This document shows, one piece after another, positions 48,336 to 59,362 of a stretch of 64,000 nucleotides of DNA. This DNA is from Polytrichum commune. Taxonomy: Eukaryota; Streptophyta; Polytrichopsida; Polytrichales; Polytrichaceae. The stretch is from NCBI GenBank assembly GCA_950295325.1, contig OX485803.1, positions 28,272,001-28,336,000 of the forward strand. The letters run 5' to 3'. The position numbers were made by a program, and so were the translations under genes. Within the stretch, counting starts at the first letter, position 1, and each line of letters starts with the position of its first letter. The notes below the pieces were generated by a model that had not been told where the DNA came from, did not search any database, and saw only the letters and a program-made list of their open reading frames with translations.

Positions 48336-49724
48336 ACCAACAGTGAACCTAGAAACTAAGGTCTCAAGGGTCCAAAGTACAACCTACCTACACTATTTCT
48401 GCGAGTACTAACTAAGTCTTCAAGTCATACTTTTATATCTACAGGTTCGAAACTTTATTTAGTGCATTATCTTATGTCAAGGAGCTAAAATACATTCACA
48501 TCTGACATTGACAATCAATAATCTAGGCCACAAGCTCTTGTCACATAGTTTATTATGTGTACGACAATACACTTATGAAATTCAACAAATTTTTGACCAT
48601 GCTTTGGATGTGACTCAAAATAAACTTTCCAGTAAACCCTGAAATATGTGCATTTATACGCATAACCAAGGCATCAAATCAAAAAATAATTCTAGTCTAC
48701 ATCTCTTTTAAGATCATCACATATTGTTGATCTATCCATGCACTATTTTTGCCTAGAGGCGGGGCCGCTCGGAGAATTAAATCCCTGACCCAGAGAACCA
48801 AAGGCTGGGCATTGCAGATTCAGGCCCATGCCTCAACTAGACTCAACTACGCATGTTGTGACTATTTGCAAAAATCACTATCAACACAATGTGTAACCCC
48901 CAAAAAAGACCTTAACACTTGCATCTCCCACTAGCACCGCTCACAACCCCAAACACAACCCCAAATAAAAAATTAAACTCTATACCTCACTATGACCCGC
49001 AAAGCCAAACACATCAAACTTTCCTTCTCTAATCTCACCAATTATTGAAAACCATAACAGTCCTAGTACTAGTCACCTTACATGACTTTCCAGTTTCTGC
49101 CGTTTGACATCAACAAACATTAAAATATAAATATATAGATATATATAGCTCACAAGTGACCCAGTCTTCACCCTCCTCCTCACTGAAAGCAGAACCAAAC
49201 TCGAGAAGAGATAAGTTCTTAAGTCACTTCCCCCAAAATTCAACATCTACAGCTTGCCATGACCCAAAACTCTATACCTCTCACCATGACCACCCTCCAA
49301 CCTTTTCCTTTTCATCACTACACTCTGCACAAAGTTCTACACCATATCCCTTCTGTCCTCCTACCTAAGCCTCCTTATCCTAATTCTGATGACACCACAC
49401 GCACTTCCAAAAAAAACACTGACACCAAAATTTCATGTCACAAATTGAAAAACCTCTCCACCTCACCATCACAACTCTCCCACCCTCTTCTCCTCCACCT
49501 CACTGCAATCTGAACCTAAATTCTCAAGGAGAACACAATCAATCACAACTGCAAAGTCTTCAAATTAAACCGCCTATATCCTCTTTTGAGCTGATGAGAC
49601 CATTTGAATTAGATGAATGTCCGCTACCGATAGATTCCAGCTACTGACAAATTTGGAACATGAGCTCTTCTAAACAATCAGAAGCGCCAAGCCTTGTAGG
49701 CATGTTTTACCTCAAGATTCATTG
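48336..49724. other. No gene recognised; pyrimidine-rich stretch
   Basis: Sequence without counterpart in copy A. 49150-49560 is strikingly C/T- and A-rich on the plus strand, so several frames stay open. No domain is visible. Confidence 0.45.
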
Positions 49725-51775
49725 TGCCAATCATCTAATGAAGGAAAGAAATCACATGCAATCGACCACTCCCTACACATACTTCAGCACTTTATTATTG
49801 TTGCAGATCCTTCAATAGCAGGTCTCTCCCAGAAACTCCAACAAAAATCACCACACAACAAGTATGCTTCAGGATATGTTTAGAACTAACAAAGAAGTCA
49901 CAATGGATGATCCTCTTACATCAGGACTTTTTTCCACGACTATGCACTCCAAATACTCCAATTGAACAATTTATCCTTTTTGTATTGAATTCCAGTGCCA
50001 AGATTTTCTTGAATATTAGAGTTCCATCCTGTTTGGTCCGGTAGATGTGAGACATCTTGTGCACCCTGTTCATCGAGGACTCTTGAATGGTAACAGGCGT
50101 GAATACAACCATGAGGTGTGGGAACTCCCCGACGTGACAAAACTAAACAAAACAAAGACCTTTCCATATATTAATTTGCAACTAATATGGGTATTAAAGA
50201 CAGTCCATTAAACCATTTGGGTGCACATGACAAAAGGCGGTGAAGTGATGTGGCTTTTAAAAGCCATTTAACAGAACAAAAATTACTTAGAACATAGTCT
50301 GGACTTTGTACTGAAGCCAACTGGGTATTGTAACAATCAGTGTGATTAGTTCCCTGATTTATTCAGTTTCAGTGAGTCTCTCCCTGAGACTGCTACTGTG
50401 ATTGCGTCCTTAAACCAGATACTGACAAATTTGCTGATGCCTCATCATAGATTTCCTAGTGCAACACAAATTCAAAGACTTATAAACTGATCACTATAAG
50501 CTAAAGAACAAGAAAAATTCACCCACTAACAACTGCATGCCTTACAGGATTGCGTACCAACACAAAGCAATACCCGGGGTTGTCCAACCTACAAGTGCAA
50601 CAAATGTACCCATGATTCTGAGTGAGTGCAATTACCCAGAATTGACATTGCACGAGATTACTCGCCTGTGCATGCTGACACCACCGATTGACGTACCCAC
50701 GATCCCAGAGCACAATTATTAGAACTCTAGTGCACTAGAGGCTCTTTCTCCCATTCGACGATCAAGAAAGACATTCCTAAAGTCGCAAGTTTAGCATTCA
50801 ACGCAATAGGCCTACTGAATCCTCCCCGCAACTTGCTTGCCATTGTCGGCAATTCGCTGTCGGACACCTTTGCCTATACCAAATTACTCACGACGAACCA
50901 AAGAGAAGAATCAAAGAGTGCAAGCACGCAAGGCCACAGACAAGTCATACCGACAGAGTACTACTTCCAGAAATTGAGACAGAAGAGCGCGATATTCTCC
51001 CCAACAATTCAAGAAACTTACAGAAATAACGTTGTACACATCCACCCGCCATTCACTTGTGATGCGACAAGTCAACTTGCCGACACTAGTGGGGGGGGAA
51101 AAAAACTCGGTGCAACTTTTGGCAAAGTGCCAAGATAAGATAGTCCAGGAAATCGTCGCCACTACATACACACCTTCCTTCCTTCTCTCGTTTCAACATC
51201 CCGACACTAAAAACCCATTCATAGACTAACCTACCGATCAGCAGGAGGCAATCCAACAAACAGACTCTTCACACCCCACGGAACCTTTTGATCGTTCTGG
51301 TCATGGCAGTGATTAAGCTAAGTTTACCTACTGTGCACGAAACTTCACTGTGACGGTTGACTATCAACGAAAGAGATGAAATCATCAATGGCCTGGAAGA
51401 ATGAACCTTCGTCATTGACAAACACAATTTCAAGTCTATACAAGAAACCACAGCTCACCTGCTCTGAACCGAACGATGGACGATTGGAGACAAAGGTCCT
51501 CCGATTCCTCCGCCATAGAGCTGCAATTTAAGTTAACTTACCTGCCGATCTGTAATAACAAATCCACAAACAGACTCACAGGTCACGGAGCCTTCAGAAT
51601 ATTCTCAGGCATGGCAGTCATAAGTTAACGTTATCTACTGTGGACGAAAAATTCACTGTGACCATTGACTGCCATCGAATTTATGAGAGGAAATCATCAA
51701 TAGCCGTAGAGACCAAACCATCATAATTGCCAAAACGCAATTCAAGTCTGTGCAAGAAACCACAGCTCATTCCAC
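49725..51775. repeat. Segmental duplication, copy B, block 2
   Basis: 49725-49925 matches 19060-19260 and 49950-51775 matches 20961-22720. The 310-bp repeat is present twice (from about 51228 and 51540) rather than three times. Confidence 0.8.
50537..51141 (+). other. Unidentified conserved open stretches
   Basis: Two open stretches: MPYRIAYQHKAIPGVVQPTS (50537-50722) and EYYFQKLRQKSAIFSPTIQE onward to PPFTCDATSQLADT (within 50833-51138). Both are recognisable in copy A, where a stop and a frameshift interrupt them. The opposite strand is also open over part of the region. I do not recognise a family. Remnants of a gene or transposon are both possible. Confidence 0.3.
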
Positions 51776-51803
51776 CTGCATTCCCAGATCAACGTCACAG
51801 TAC

Positions 51804-51876
51804 CTGAAGGCATCAAGCAAACCTTCCCTACTACCTCCTGAGAATTCTTCGCCCATGCCCAGTTCCATTCAGAAAC
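51804..51876 (-). other. Small exon-like segment
   Basis: Bounded by acceptor ATGCAG and donor GTACTG. Reads VSEWNWAWAKNSQEVVGKVC then LMPS. The W-rich reading looks coding, but I cannot assign it. No counterpart in copy A. Confidence 0.3.
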
Positions 51877-52093
51877 CTGCATGAACAACAAAAAAGAGAA
51901 AAATTCTCACAGAACTACACTAATCTGATTTAGTGTGTCATCAAAATTGGTGTGCCACGTTAACTAAGGTGACCTCCATGACTTTTCATGTAGCAGCAAG
52001 TGTCCCCTGTCGCCTCCTCTGGTTGCCACCCAGTAATTGGAAGATCATTACATGGTCAACGATGATGCCTAGTGTGGGCCACACTAAATGAGA

Positions 52094-52484
52094 TGTATAA
52101 GGTATGAGGGTGTTATTCAGCTAGTTTTCTAAATCAGACTCACATATTTGATGCGTTTGTGGTTAGGTGAGGACCAAAAATCAGACTCCATAATGACACA
52201 TGTTTATAAGAGATGGGACTTCATCTTCAAATTCTATTAACTACTCCACGCTCAATAGTGAAGACAAATTGGGTGGTCCTATGTATTCAGTTAAGGAACA
52301 AGAAACATGCACTTCCAATATCCATAACTGATCGGAGGACGTCCGATTTCAATCTGATTTTTGCTGATGCTTCATTGTAGATTTGCTAATGCAATTTACA
52401 AGATCTGTTGTGTAAAACCAATTGCTAGAAGTTGGAGAACATGAAAAACAAACCTAATAACACCCACATACCTTAGTATATCAC
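52094..52484 (-). mobile_element. R2 copy with inverted ends
   Basis: Minus-orientation R2 copy. Its left edge AAGGTATGAGGGTGTTATT is mirrored by its right edge AATAACACCCACATACCTT, giving inverted ends of about 19 bp with one mismatch. This supports R2 being a MITE-type element of about 390 bp. Confidence 0.6.
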
Positions 52485-52632
52485 AATTTTGAAAGTTCAA
52501 AACTAACAATAGTACCAAGAGATAATTCCATACCAATGACAGCTTAACCTTCACGCATTGTAGCAAATAAATTAATAAACCAAAAAAAATAGACACAAAA
52601 ATTTCAGAAAGCAGGGGGCACGTACACACAAC

Positions 52633-52690
52633 TATCTGGATAGTGGAAGCCACTTCTGCTCAAGTAATGCTCGGCGAGTTCTTCAGGAAT
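52633..52690 (-). pseudogene. TAF10-like exon fragment
   Basis: After an acceptor (CTGCGACAG) the reading is IPEELAEHYLSRSGFHYPD. This is the start of the conserved TAF10 (TFIID subunit 10) domain, in which IPDEL.EHYL..SGFQCPD is typical. The next part of the histone-fold (VRL.RLVAVATQKF) is missing: the frame goes into VYVPPAF and a stop. Only this exon is visible, so it is an isolated gene fragment, perhaps captured by a transposon. It lies in the part of copy B absent from copy A. Confidence 0.6.
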
Positions 52691-52754
52691 CTGTCGCAGG
52701 CAACCAAAAAGTAAAGATCATCACCATCTACTACTTATATCATTGCTCAAGACT

Positions 52755-53825
52755 TCACCCTCCGAACTGCTCTTCAAGTTGATACACTTGAATACCAAAA
52801 ACATGCACTTGCATCTGCGCTCCTTCCAAACCACAAACCCCCGAAAACAACTCTTATGTTCCATAAAAACTAAGCTTGTATATTACGGCATGTGCACAAT
52901 CAGCATAATACTTCACCTCTTGGCCCTACATCTTGCATCTTCTGAGACATGAACTGGGAAGAATTTTGAAGTTATTTTGACCACTTGAGGACTAGGTTTC
53001 ATATATGCAAATTTCAAAATGCATTTACACAAAACCACCACGGTCATTGAGTTGTGGTTCGGCCCCACTTTCAAACACAACCCCAATTTCGTTTCGTTTC
53101 CACACCACCACAAGAGTAATTGAAGAGTGGATTTTGAACTCAAAGATTGTCCCTCCTATTGCTCCAATCCGTGCAGTGGTGACAAACAAAATTTGGGTAC
53201 AGGTGGAAAGGTGGTACAAGAGAAATTGCCTCCTAGAAATCCTCTCCCATGCTTTGGCCTTGTAGTTTTCTCCTGCTACCACATAGTAACTACAAACAGA
53301 TGGAGACGAAGAGAATGAACAACAACCATCAACCACCGAAACGGTGATTGTGTGTAAACGCACTTTGAGACACCTACTCACTTGTGTGGCTGCTCAAGAA
53401 CGCACCCTCCAAGTTGTTCTTTAAGTTGACAACCTTCGATATCAAAAAAATGCACGCACACCCGCATCCCTTAGCAACCATTTGGCCTCTGAGACTAGCT
53501 CTTCCTGTTCCAAAAACAGTAAACTAGTATGGTTAAATCCCACAGCGTAGTTCTCAATATGTGCACAATTAGATGAATAATTCGCCTCTCCAACCTAAAC
53601 CTCTGCATCTCCTGTGACATCTACTTACTAATGGAGATGCACAAGAATCACCTTCTGAATTGCTCTTCAAATTGATAGACTTTGAATTATAAAACATGCA
53701 ATTGCATCCACGTCGCTTCACAACTATAGACCTCCAAGAATGACTCTTTTGTTCCACAAAGACTAAACTTGTGAATTCCAGCATGTGCGCATTAATAAGT
53801 TGAATACTTCACCTCTCAGCCCCCT
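52755..53825. repeat. Diverged repeat of about 200 bp, three copies
   Basis: Copies at about 52755-52960, 53399-53625 and 53646-53825 share CACCCTCC/CACCTTCT.AA.T.GCTCTTCAA, ACATGCA.TTGCATC, TGTTCCA.AAA and ATG.GCA.AAT. The first two are separated by unrelated sequence. In reverse some frames are open, but no protein is recognised. Confidence 0.6.
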
Positions 53826-54476
53826 AACTATCCAAAAAGGGTTTTTCCAACAAACAATCTGTTACCATAAATGTCTCCATGAACTACAAGGATGATATGG
53901 TGAGTAGTGTAGCATACTAAGTGATAAGATGTCAAATGACTTCAGTGGTTCACTGCGGTCAATAAGTTAGAAACAGAGGAGTCATACAATGACTGCAACA
54001 GATGCCAGACAGAAGAAACCATCATATGGTTTAAACCAGGACATAATGTCCATCAACGGCTGCTATCGTGCTAATATTTGACATGGGTAATAGTCTTGGA
54101 AGGGCATAATTGAAGGTGAAAACAACGAACTCAAGTTTTGTGCCCACTGGCATCCGCATCTATTGTGATGCAATAGAAAATGGTGGAAAGAATTTTGACC
54201 TGGCTTACATGTTGCACTAGCAAAGATATCATTGAGGTTCAATGACGAGTGACTTTCGAGAGAGGATTATCACAATTGCAGAATCCCCTAAACATGTGCA
54301 CTGGAGGTGCAAATAGGAATTTTCTCAAAGTTTGCAAGTTGTACCTTGAAGAAATTTTATGGAGCTTTGCAACGATTTAGGCAGAAAAGTTGAAACATGA
54401 CGACCATTGTTCCTTAACTGTTTCACGAAGACGACAGTGTAACAATAAACGTACCACTTATATTATTGCATCCTAG

Positions 54477-54696
54477 GTTTGAGGGTAATCGTTTCCACTC
54501 AGTGGACACTTTTGAACGCAATTTCCTGGAAAGAGATTACGCACCTCGTTTTTTGAAAGAATTCGTAAACAATCTAGTGGGCCACAACACATTTTCTGAA
54601 CGTGGTGGATATGTATTACCTCTTCCTGATGGAAACAAAGAGCAGGCAATGCTAGAATCTGACTCTGACTCCGGTTCCTTCGAGCTGGCTAGCTAG
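54477..54696 (+). other. Candidate terminal coding exon, unidentified
   Basis: After an acceptor (TGCATCCTAG) the reading is FEGNRFHSVDTFERNFLERD, APRFLKEFVNNLVGHNTFSE, GGYVLPLPDGNKEQ, and an acidic-serine tail LESDSDSGSFELAS before a stop. Balanced composition, charged residues and a clear stop look like a genuine C-terminal exon. I do not recognise the family and see no preceding exon. Absent from copy A. Confidence 0.4.
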
Positions 54697-54941
54697 TCAA
54701 TAATTAGTTTGTGACTTTACAAACTTGCCTTCAAACAATACGTTCCTCGTGCCAGACTGACTGTGAGCTATAGCATCATCATCATTAGATTTAGACCTGG
54801 GCAACCACCGTCACCGAACACCTAAACCTCTTGCACACATGATGTTCGCTGAATCTTGATCAAAGTAGAAACACTGAAGTTTCAGAAGAAGAAAATCTGC
54901 AATGCAGGTACTTTTTCACACTTTGGGAACCCGAAATCCAA

Positions 54942-57460
54942 TTCCCTGACACACCACACTCTTATACACCTAGCAAATCCAGCCACCTCCTTCCGTGACA
55001 ACGCATTGAATGAAACTCACTTGAGGAGGTCGACGCAGCCACTTACTTGAAAAATTCGGCCGAACTCATTGAGAGCCAGAAGTGCGGCAGTCGCTGCTGC
55101 TGGGAGGCAAGTCCAAGGGAGGAGAAGAAACAAAATTTTGAAGAGAGAGAGAGAGAGAGCTAATAAAGAAGTCACCGTGGATGATCTCTTACATCAGACG
55201 GGTTTTTGTCCACAGATATGCATGGTTCTCACACCTGCAAGATGTCCAACAATTCAGCCTGGACGGAGGCAGAACAAAAGCACCAAAAAGGACTACTGAA
55301 TAAGGGCAGTGTCGGTAGGCACATGCACTGACGCCGTTGCTGATTCTACCTGAGATAGTAGAAGCTTTCCAAGAACACAGACACCCCGGCCTTGTTTCAA
55401 ATCGCCTCCCTCTTTCGCTCGTCCCACCAATCCTCCAAACCCTTGTCTGCAGCCGTTGCAGTGGTCAAAGCATCACCAAGAGCCTAGCTCAAATCGCTTT
55501 GAAGGAGGAATTTAGCCATCGATGTGTAGCGAAAGTATTGAACGGCTCCCTGGATCATTGAAACTTGGAGACCATGGGAGAGATGGCACTATAAGTTTCG
55601 CTTCTAGCGCGCTGCTTGGCTCGGCGCGTCTGCTCTCCCAAGTTTGCCCTGCGTCTTCCTCGCAGGAGAGAGACAGAGGAGGACCGCGTCAGAGGAGGAG
55701 CAGGAGGATAACTGGATGGATGAACATCTGTCGCACGGATGTAAAAGTATCGGGTGATGAATTTCTCATGTGCAACCCTTTCATGTTGACATTTAAAGTA
55801 TGTGACACTACCAGATCTCCACACATCTAGTTTAAAGAGTTTGCTAATAGTGTATGTGACATTAAATACCATAAACGATTTAAAACTGATTTTGAGTGCT
55901 TTGATATCATTTTTAGAGTCACATTACCTAAGACTACCGTAGGTTCATAGCTGGTTCGACACATGTTAGCCGAATAATTAATTAAATTTCAAAAAGTCGG
56001 TTCGGTACCTAAAAATAGAATATTCATATTTTCGGCAATTTTCTCTTTTAATTTTAAATTTTCGGCTTAAATTCATTTTCTATTTAAGCTTATATCTTGT
56101 ACATCTCTCTTGCATTGAATGACAAGTAAGATGTGAGTGAAGAGTTGAGAATGCTCTGTGCTTTATGCAAGTAGAGTGGAGTTGTGTTCAACAATGCATA
56201 TGGGATATGTAAACTTTGAGGTGAAGCACCGAGTTAGACTTCATTTTTATAACACGCATAACGTTTGCATAGAGTCTTCAAATCACATAAAATTTGTTGG
56301 AGGTGAAAGATTACTTGATTTCTAAACTTTTCTTAGACCAACAAAATTCCAAAAAAGTTGATCTTCTATGCACAAATGAGCTCCGAAAAACTGTTATGAA
56401 CACATTTTAATTTTTTGATCTTTACACGGCTGCAATGTTTTGTCCATATCTTTTGCATAAAGACTTATTTTGACACAAAACTTGTTGGAGGTGGAAGAAG
56501 GATTGATTTCTCAACTTTTGTTAGTTGGACAAAATTCTATAAAACTTCATCTTCTATGCTCAATTGGACTCCAAAAATTTGTGTACAACATATTTGAAAA
56601 GCCTCACCTAGAGTCTTGCTACTTCTTAACCCATATTCTTTGTGGACTAATGTAAGTGAGCTTGATTACAAAAGGAGCACCTTCTCTCTTTCAAAATTCA
56701 CATATGCTTATACTGTAAGTAAAACTCTAGTGAGAAGTAAAAATTTGTTACTTTTCGGCAATTTTGAAAAATAATTAAATTCATATTCAGCAAAAAATGC
56801 CAATAATAATCCAAAATTTTCGGCATCTATTTTTAGAATTATTTTCTGTCAAACCAGCTATGAACCTACGGTAGTCATTAATTGGCTATAGAATAGGTCG
56901 ATGTATTTTCACCTTACTAATGGTTGAGTTCGGTAAACACCACAAATCCTTGGCCACCTCTCCATTGCGAAGGTTGCATTGTATCGTCTACTTTTACTAA
57001 CTTGTGGCCGTTGGTGGTTTCTTAAATTTACAATTAGCCTTACTAACCCACACTGTTCATTTGCTATGAAGTGAAGGTTGCAAGGCCATACTCGTAAACT
57101 TTTTGGTTGAAGAAAACTTGTTGATATCACTTTAAAGATCAAATCTATCCACAACAATTGATAGTGTCTTCAAATGACTTGGTGAATTCCATGTGAGCAT
57201 TCTAAAAATTCAAGTTAAAATTTAATTCTTCATAGGACAAAACTATAGAGCTTTGGGTTGAAACTCTTTAAGTCTTTAGAGCACATGTAGGTTTATGACC
57301 TACCAAAAGATGAGAGTTGAAAATGATTTTATTATGGTCAATACAATTTCTTTTAAGGGTTTGAAGAAGAAGTGGAACTAATTTAAGACACAAGTTATGA
57401 GTGAATGTTTTACATAATATAATAATTATGACAAATACGTAAATATAGTTCTATAGTTGC
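54942..57460. repeat. Segmental duplication, copy B, block 3
   Basis: Matches 24312-26160 with about 3% divergence, apart from the 935-bp insertion 55937-56871 and a GA microsatellite at about 55141-55163 that copy A lacks. Confidence 0.85.
55937..56871. mobile_element. 935-bp non-autonomous TIR transposon with known empty site
   Basis: Both ends begin CCGTAGGTTCATAGCTGGTT and remain inverted for 25 bp with one mismatch. TA flanks the element at 55935-55936 and 56872-56873. Copy A has the uninterrupted site (AACTAGTCATTAATT at about 25570) with a single TA. A TA target fits the Tc1/mariner group, but the terminal sequence is not one I recognise. The AT-rich interior has no transposase. Confidence 0.85.
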
Positions 57461-57466
57461 GCGTGC

Positions 57467-57597
57467 GCAACAATTAGGGGACCCAATAAACTAGAACGTT
57501 GTCCTAGTTGCAACAACCACAAAAGAATGCAAACACCACGTAAAATATACCCTAATACAAGACTTGCATGTGTATTCCACTACTTCTCAACTGCGCC
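57467..57597. repeat. Segmental duplication, copy B, short block
   Basis: Matches 27738-27868. The neighbouring 1.6 kb and 2.2 kb of copy A are missing on either side, so three blocks separated in copy A are contiguous here. Confidence 0.85.
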
Positions 57598-57888
57598 GAC
57601 GGCATATGAATTTCTGCTTTGTGCAGTACTAATTCAATGGGTCAGAGCAATATGCGTCGTGATTGTTGGATTGAAGAGTTGAACTTAACTTAGTATTTGC
57701 CAGATTTTTTATTGGATATTTGCAACTTAGGTATCAATCTCCAGATGTGTAAGTTTGATGTGCTAAGTTTAGTGGATACAATGAGCAAAACATCAGAACA
57801 ATCAATTTTGTGTTGAGGAGGAGCTTGAACTGTTTTGTTGGAAATTTTGGAGCAAGGGTTTGCTGAATTAGGTTGGAAGTTCAAAAGG

Positions 57889-58030
57889 ATGAGGATGATG
57901 CAAGGGAGAGGCCAGAGGGCAGCAGTATGGATCACTGCGGCCTGCCTATTCGTGGTGCTAATGCTTGTCACTCCCAAAATCCCTCAAGATCAAAAGTATC
58001 ATAACTTTGCAGACAAGCGAAACTTCTTCG
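57889..58030 (+). pseudogene. Alkaline ceramidase-like gene, exon 1 (copy B)
   Basis: Reads MRMMQGRGQRAAVW, a hydrophobic segment ITAACLFVVLMLVT, then PKIPQDQKYHNFADKRNFFG. VTPKIPQDQ.YHNFAD is the conserved N-terminus of plant ACER-type ceramidases (ER/Golgi membrane enzymes that cleave ceramides). The exon ends in phase 1 before GT at 58031, matching the phase of exon 2 in copy A. In this copy exon 2 falls within a 673-bp gap and is absent, so no enzyme can be made. The donor (GTTCTC) is poor. Confidence 0.75.
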
Positions 58031-58689
58031 GTTCTCTCTCTCTCTTCTTCGGTTCTCTGTCTAATTTTGAGATGATGAGAACAACAACGAGATTTTAGGT
58101 GTTAGGGGTGGAGCTGAAATCTGCCAAACACTTGCATCATTGCGCCTAATTGTCAAAGTATGTAGGCTCCAATTGTGTGTCATCTCAAAATACAAATGAC
58201 TAGGGTTTACCGAACAGAAATGTAGAAAAATAAGCTTCAAACTGAAACCCTATGTCTGGTAGGCACTGATTCAATGTTGATGTAGTTTAATGTGATTTAG
58301 TCAATGTGAAATAAGTGTTAATGATGTATGAATTTAGAGGCGTGTGATGGTGGTAATGTTGGATTTATTGCTTCTCCTGAGTGACACTGGACTTCATGTT
58401 TTTTAATTAGGGTTCTCCTGATTGGGGTTGAGAATGTGATAGCTGGAGGACCGAACACTCACAAGTAGTGTGTATGTTTGACAAATTTAAATTGACGTTC
58501 AACTTCAAATCCAAAGTGTCACATGACGTTTTCAAAAAAAAAAAAAAATGTCAATTGACATATACATCTTATTCTTAGATGTCACCTCAATATCGGGTTA
58601 CACAACTTCTAGAAACAATAGTATTTTCAGTAATCAAGATACAATCTTGATTTGTAACAAAAAAAACTATCAATCGAGTGTAAGTACCC

Positions 58690-59362
58690 TTCGGTCTCAC
58701 ATGTTTCTCCAAATGTTGAAGATGGTAGACCAATTCATTGCATCTACTTCAAGCTCACAAAGAAAGACCTGCATAAAAGCATCGAGGTTCTTCAAGTTCA
58801 ACCTATTGTGCAAGTGGCTTTTGATTGCATTTTGTTTGGAAAATCTTCTCTCACAAATAGCTATACTTGATGGAATGAATATAACTTCCTACCAAAGTTG
58901 CATAATTTTAGGCCAATTTGTGTGCCATTCCAAATTGCTACCACATATGCACCAAACCTCAAATGTTGTTTTGTTCTCACACTCAAGTCGAAGTGTTTCC
59001 GTAAATTCCAGGAGTTCTCCCTTACACATGTCACTTTCTTCTCCATTGTATTGAAACTTCAACAATATCCTCTTGAGCCACAATTTGGTATTTGTGATTC
59101 GGTCACTATCATCATTTGGATAATTACGAGGGCTGAAAAATTTGGCTGCATTGAATACTATAAAGTTTGGGAAACAATCATTCAAAGCATGAACAACTCT
59201 TTGCACACAAGATGCACCCAATAATATGCATTGTTGTAGTTCATTGGGCCCATCAGTTGCCAATGCATTAATAATACAATATCTTGTATTGAAGGGGATT
59301 TTTGCCCTATGCAAGACCTCAAAATTCAACTCATCTGAGCTGAGATGGCTATATTCCCCCAA
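58690..59362 (-). pseudogene. hAT-type transposase, C-terminal fragment
   Basis: The minus-strand ORF 59362-58889 reads AAKFFSPRNYPNDD and WLKRILLKF. After a TAG it continues in frame with IPSSIAICERRFSKQNAIKS, then NRLNLKNLDAFMQV. SS...CER.FS..N.IKS.LRNRL...LDA.M is the hAT C-terminal dimerisation signature, best known from Ac-like transposases and their ZNF862-like relatives. The internal stop and the missing N-terminus make it a pseudogene. Its upstream reading (SHLSSDELNFEVLHRAKIPF) extends into sequence shared with copy A, showing that copy A lost the rest by deletion. Confidence 0.72.

Noticed and set aside
58548-59054. 168-codon plus-strand ORF
   Set aside because: It is antisense to the hAT transposase remnant, whose minus-strand reading carries the recognisable signature.
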